DNA of 64,000 bases from Prostheceraeus crozeri (taxonomy: Eukaryota; Platyhelminthes; Polycladida; Euryleptidae). Below are positions 62,646-64,000 of the stretch, piece after piece. The stretch is from contig CAJQUW010001409.1 of the NCBI GenBank assembly GCA_907163375.1, positions 1,054,001-1,118,000 of the forward strand, read 5' to 3'. Every line of letters starts with the position of its first letter. Positions within the stretch are counted from its first letter, which is position 1. Under the pieces are notes generated by a model. That model did no database searches. It saw only the letters and a program-made list of their open reading frames with translations, and had not been told where the DNA came from. The translations under genes were made by a program, and so were the position numbers.

Positions 62646-63055
62646 CAAAATGACAGGTTTGATCTGCTTCCTATCATATCTGTACATTACGTGTGCTGCT
62701 TCGTGTCTGATATCAATCATATAGATGTAGGCGTGCGGTGGGACGAGATTTCTTAGCACATTCCCACGGGATGTCAATAGGAATTCCCATGGGAAACATT
62801 TAAACAGGAATTTTCAAAATTTGCAATCCCAAAATGATTCCATCAAGAAAAATCTTTCTTTGATAAGCTTAGACGACTGAAGATCATTAGAAACTAGATT
62901 GGGTAGCTAGCTATGTTAGGGGACATTTTGACATTTTTACCCGGGCTTTTTTGAGCTTCGAAAAATGGCAGCAGGGAAACCCCTCTGATTTTGATGTTCC
63001 TATGATTCTATCGTTCCCAAAACTACAGTGTTATACAAATGGCAGATGCTCATTC

Positions 63056-63286
63056 CTCAGTGGAAAAATATTGACGGGCCGGCAACGGCCCAACGCCTGC
63101 ATGACAAGAACGTGTCACCCGCGCTAAGTGACGGATGCACAATTATGCGAAGGATTTTCTGAGCAAGGATTCGAACGGTAAACCTGTCAGTACGATCGCC
63201 GACGGGTGTCGACGCAGCACTGCCGGGTTGGCATACATGCAACGAGACACTGTGGTCAAAGGTCCGCTGACTTTTTCCACTGAGTG
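63056..63286. mobile_element. MITE-like repeat, copy 2 (CAGTGGAAAAA ends)
   Basis: The left end CTCAGTGGAAAAA and right end TTTTTCCACTGAG are inverse. The interior is GC-richer than its surroundings and homologous to 58636-59010. Clear target duplications were not seen. ORFs crossing it are not considered genes. Confidence 0.6.
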
Positions 63287-64000
63287 GCACCAATTTTGTC
63301 AATTCGGTCATCTTGTCACCAGTACCGTAACTGTAAATCACACCCTCCCCGAAAAGACTATTCAGAAGCGGTAGCCCCCAGGGTTTCAATGACCCCTCAA
63401 AGTGAAGAAAATTTACTGAAACATCAAAGGAAATAGCATTCATTTGAAATTATTTGAAGGATTATAATCTAACTGCTTATCAGAAAATGCATTCAACATG
63501 GCAATGTTTAAAATGCACGTTTGCATCGCACGTAATGTGTTAGTGTATCCACCGGCAACATCGGCAAGGAAAAATGCAAAGCAGAAAATGCTATTTACTC
63601 ACGGGACATTCATAGAAGTATAATAATAAATGCACAATATATTAATAATTCTAAATGAACAAATACTACGGTACAGAAAATCAGTATTCAGTAGACATCT
63701 TAAGACTCAATAGACAATGCAAATAGAAATAGCAATCTCTAGACTATAAAGAAAATGAGAAGAAGGAATATAATAACAATGTGAATTTCAATGTGATTTG
63801 TGTGATTCAAATTAAAGGCTACACATCAAGACATTTATTCGAAACGGTTGAGGAGCACAGACAGTCAACATCATCTATTGGGAAGCATCGACAACAACAT
63901 CATAGGGATAATAACATCAATCTGTCACAATTTAGGATCTTGAAGCGATGCTACAGCAAATACGATCTCCTGCTGGGCGAAATGCTTCAAATAAAGCTCG
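63287..64000. other. Non-coding DNA at the window edge
   Basis: No supported feature. It is AT-rich, with short ORFs only. Confidence 0.4.

Noticed and set aside
63057-63443. 128-aa minus-strand and 79-aa plus-strand ORFs near the right edge
   Set aside because: Both cross the boundary of a MITE-like repeat and have no motifs.
1-64000. CRISPR array, rRNA genes or bacterial operons
   Set aside because: No regularly spaced short repeats with unique spacers, no rRNA-like sequence, and the element types are eukaryotic.

Overview
The window is repeat-dense nuclear DNA of an animal, most likely an invertebrate. The evidence is the mix of mobile elements: Penelope-like retroelements (PLEs) with GIY-YIG endonucleases and hammerhead ribozymes, a Maverick/Polinton, hAT, Tc1-like and foldback DNA transposons, an RTE-type LINE fragment and a tRNA-derived SINE. 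No host protein-coding gene could be supported. The species cannot be named from the sequence alone.

Region 1 (1-12.26 kb) is an array of one PLE (PLE-A) with a 2,754-bp repeat unit. Minus-strand units (one cut by the window edge, two full, one ORF tail) meet plus-strand units (two full) head to head at about 6,670. All four complete 827-aa reverse transcriptase/GIY-YIG ORFs translate identically. Each spacer carries a hammerhead ribozyme. A second, defective PLE (PLE-D, 12.3-14.0 kb) sits between two (TA)n tracts. It has 192-bp inverted repeats and an Asp-to-Asn change in the reverse transcriptase active site.

Region 2 (16.03-34.28 kb) is a nested insertion. A short hAT remnant with 8-bp target-site duplications (TTATAATG) was interrupted by a 17.5-kb Maverick/Polinton (16,097-33,605). 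The Maverick has about 500-bp terminal inverted repeats (TIRs) and a 5-bp duplication, GACCC. A second hAT copy at 49.67-50.44 kb keeps the uninterrupted site and confirms the junctions. The Maverick carries a replication gene (protein-primed DNA polymerase B), a possible sliding-clamp-like protein, morphogenesis genes (penton/minor capsid, packaging ATPase, double-jelly-roll major capsid, adenain-like protease, a pX/pVI-like basic protein, a fibre-like coiled coil), and an integrase whose ORF is fused to an N-terminal parvovirus-like phospholipase A2 domain. Several genes are broken: polymerase, ATPase, major capsid, a 249-aa protein and the pX-like protein. It is therefore a decaying endogenous copy. 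Between its left TIR and first conserved gene lies a 1.75-kb insert holding an unknown gene and a possible exon ending in a canonical PCNA-binding (PIP) motif.

Region 3 (34.3-64 kb) is non-coding or ancient-repeat DNA. It holds two members of one long-palindrome foldback family (34.6 and 55.3 kb), a Tc1-like remnant, an RTE fragment, a CCGTATTTT-ended transposon, a SINE head, two palindromic PLE remnants (PLE-B at 54.1-56.8 kb, PLE-C at 60.5-61.5 kb) and several MITE-like repeats. The foldback inside PLE-B is missing from the other PLE-B arm, so its target site can also be read directly.
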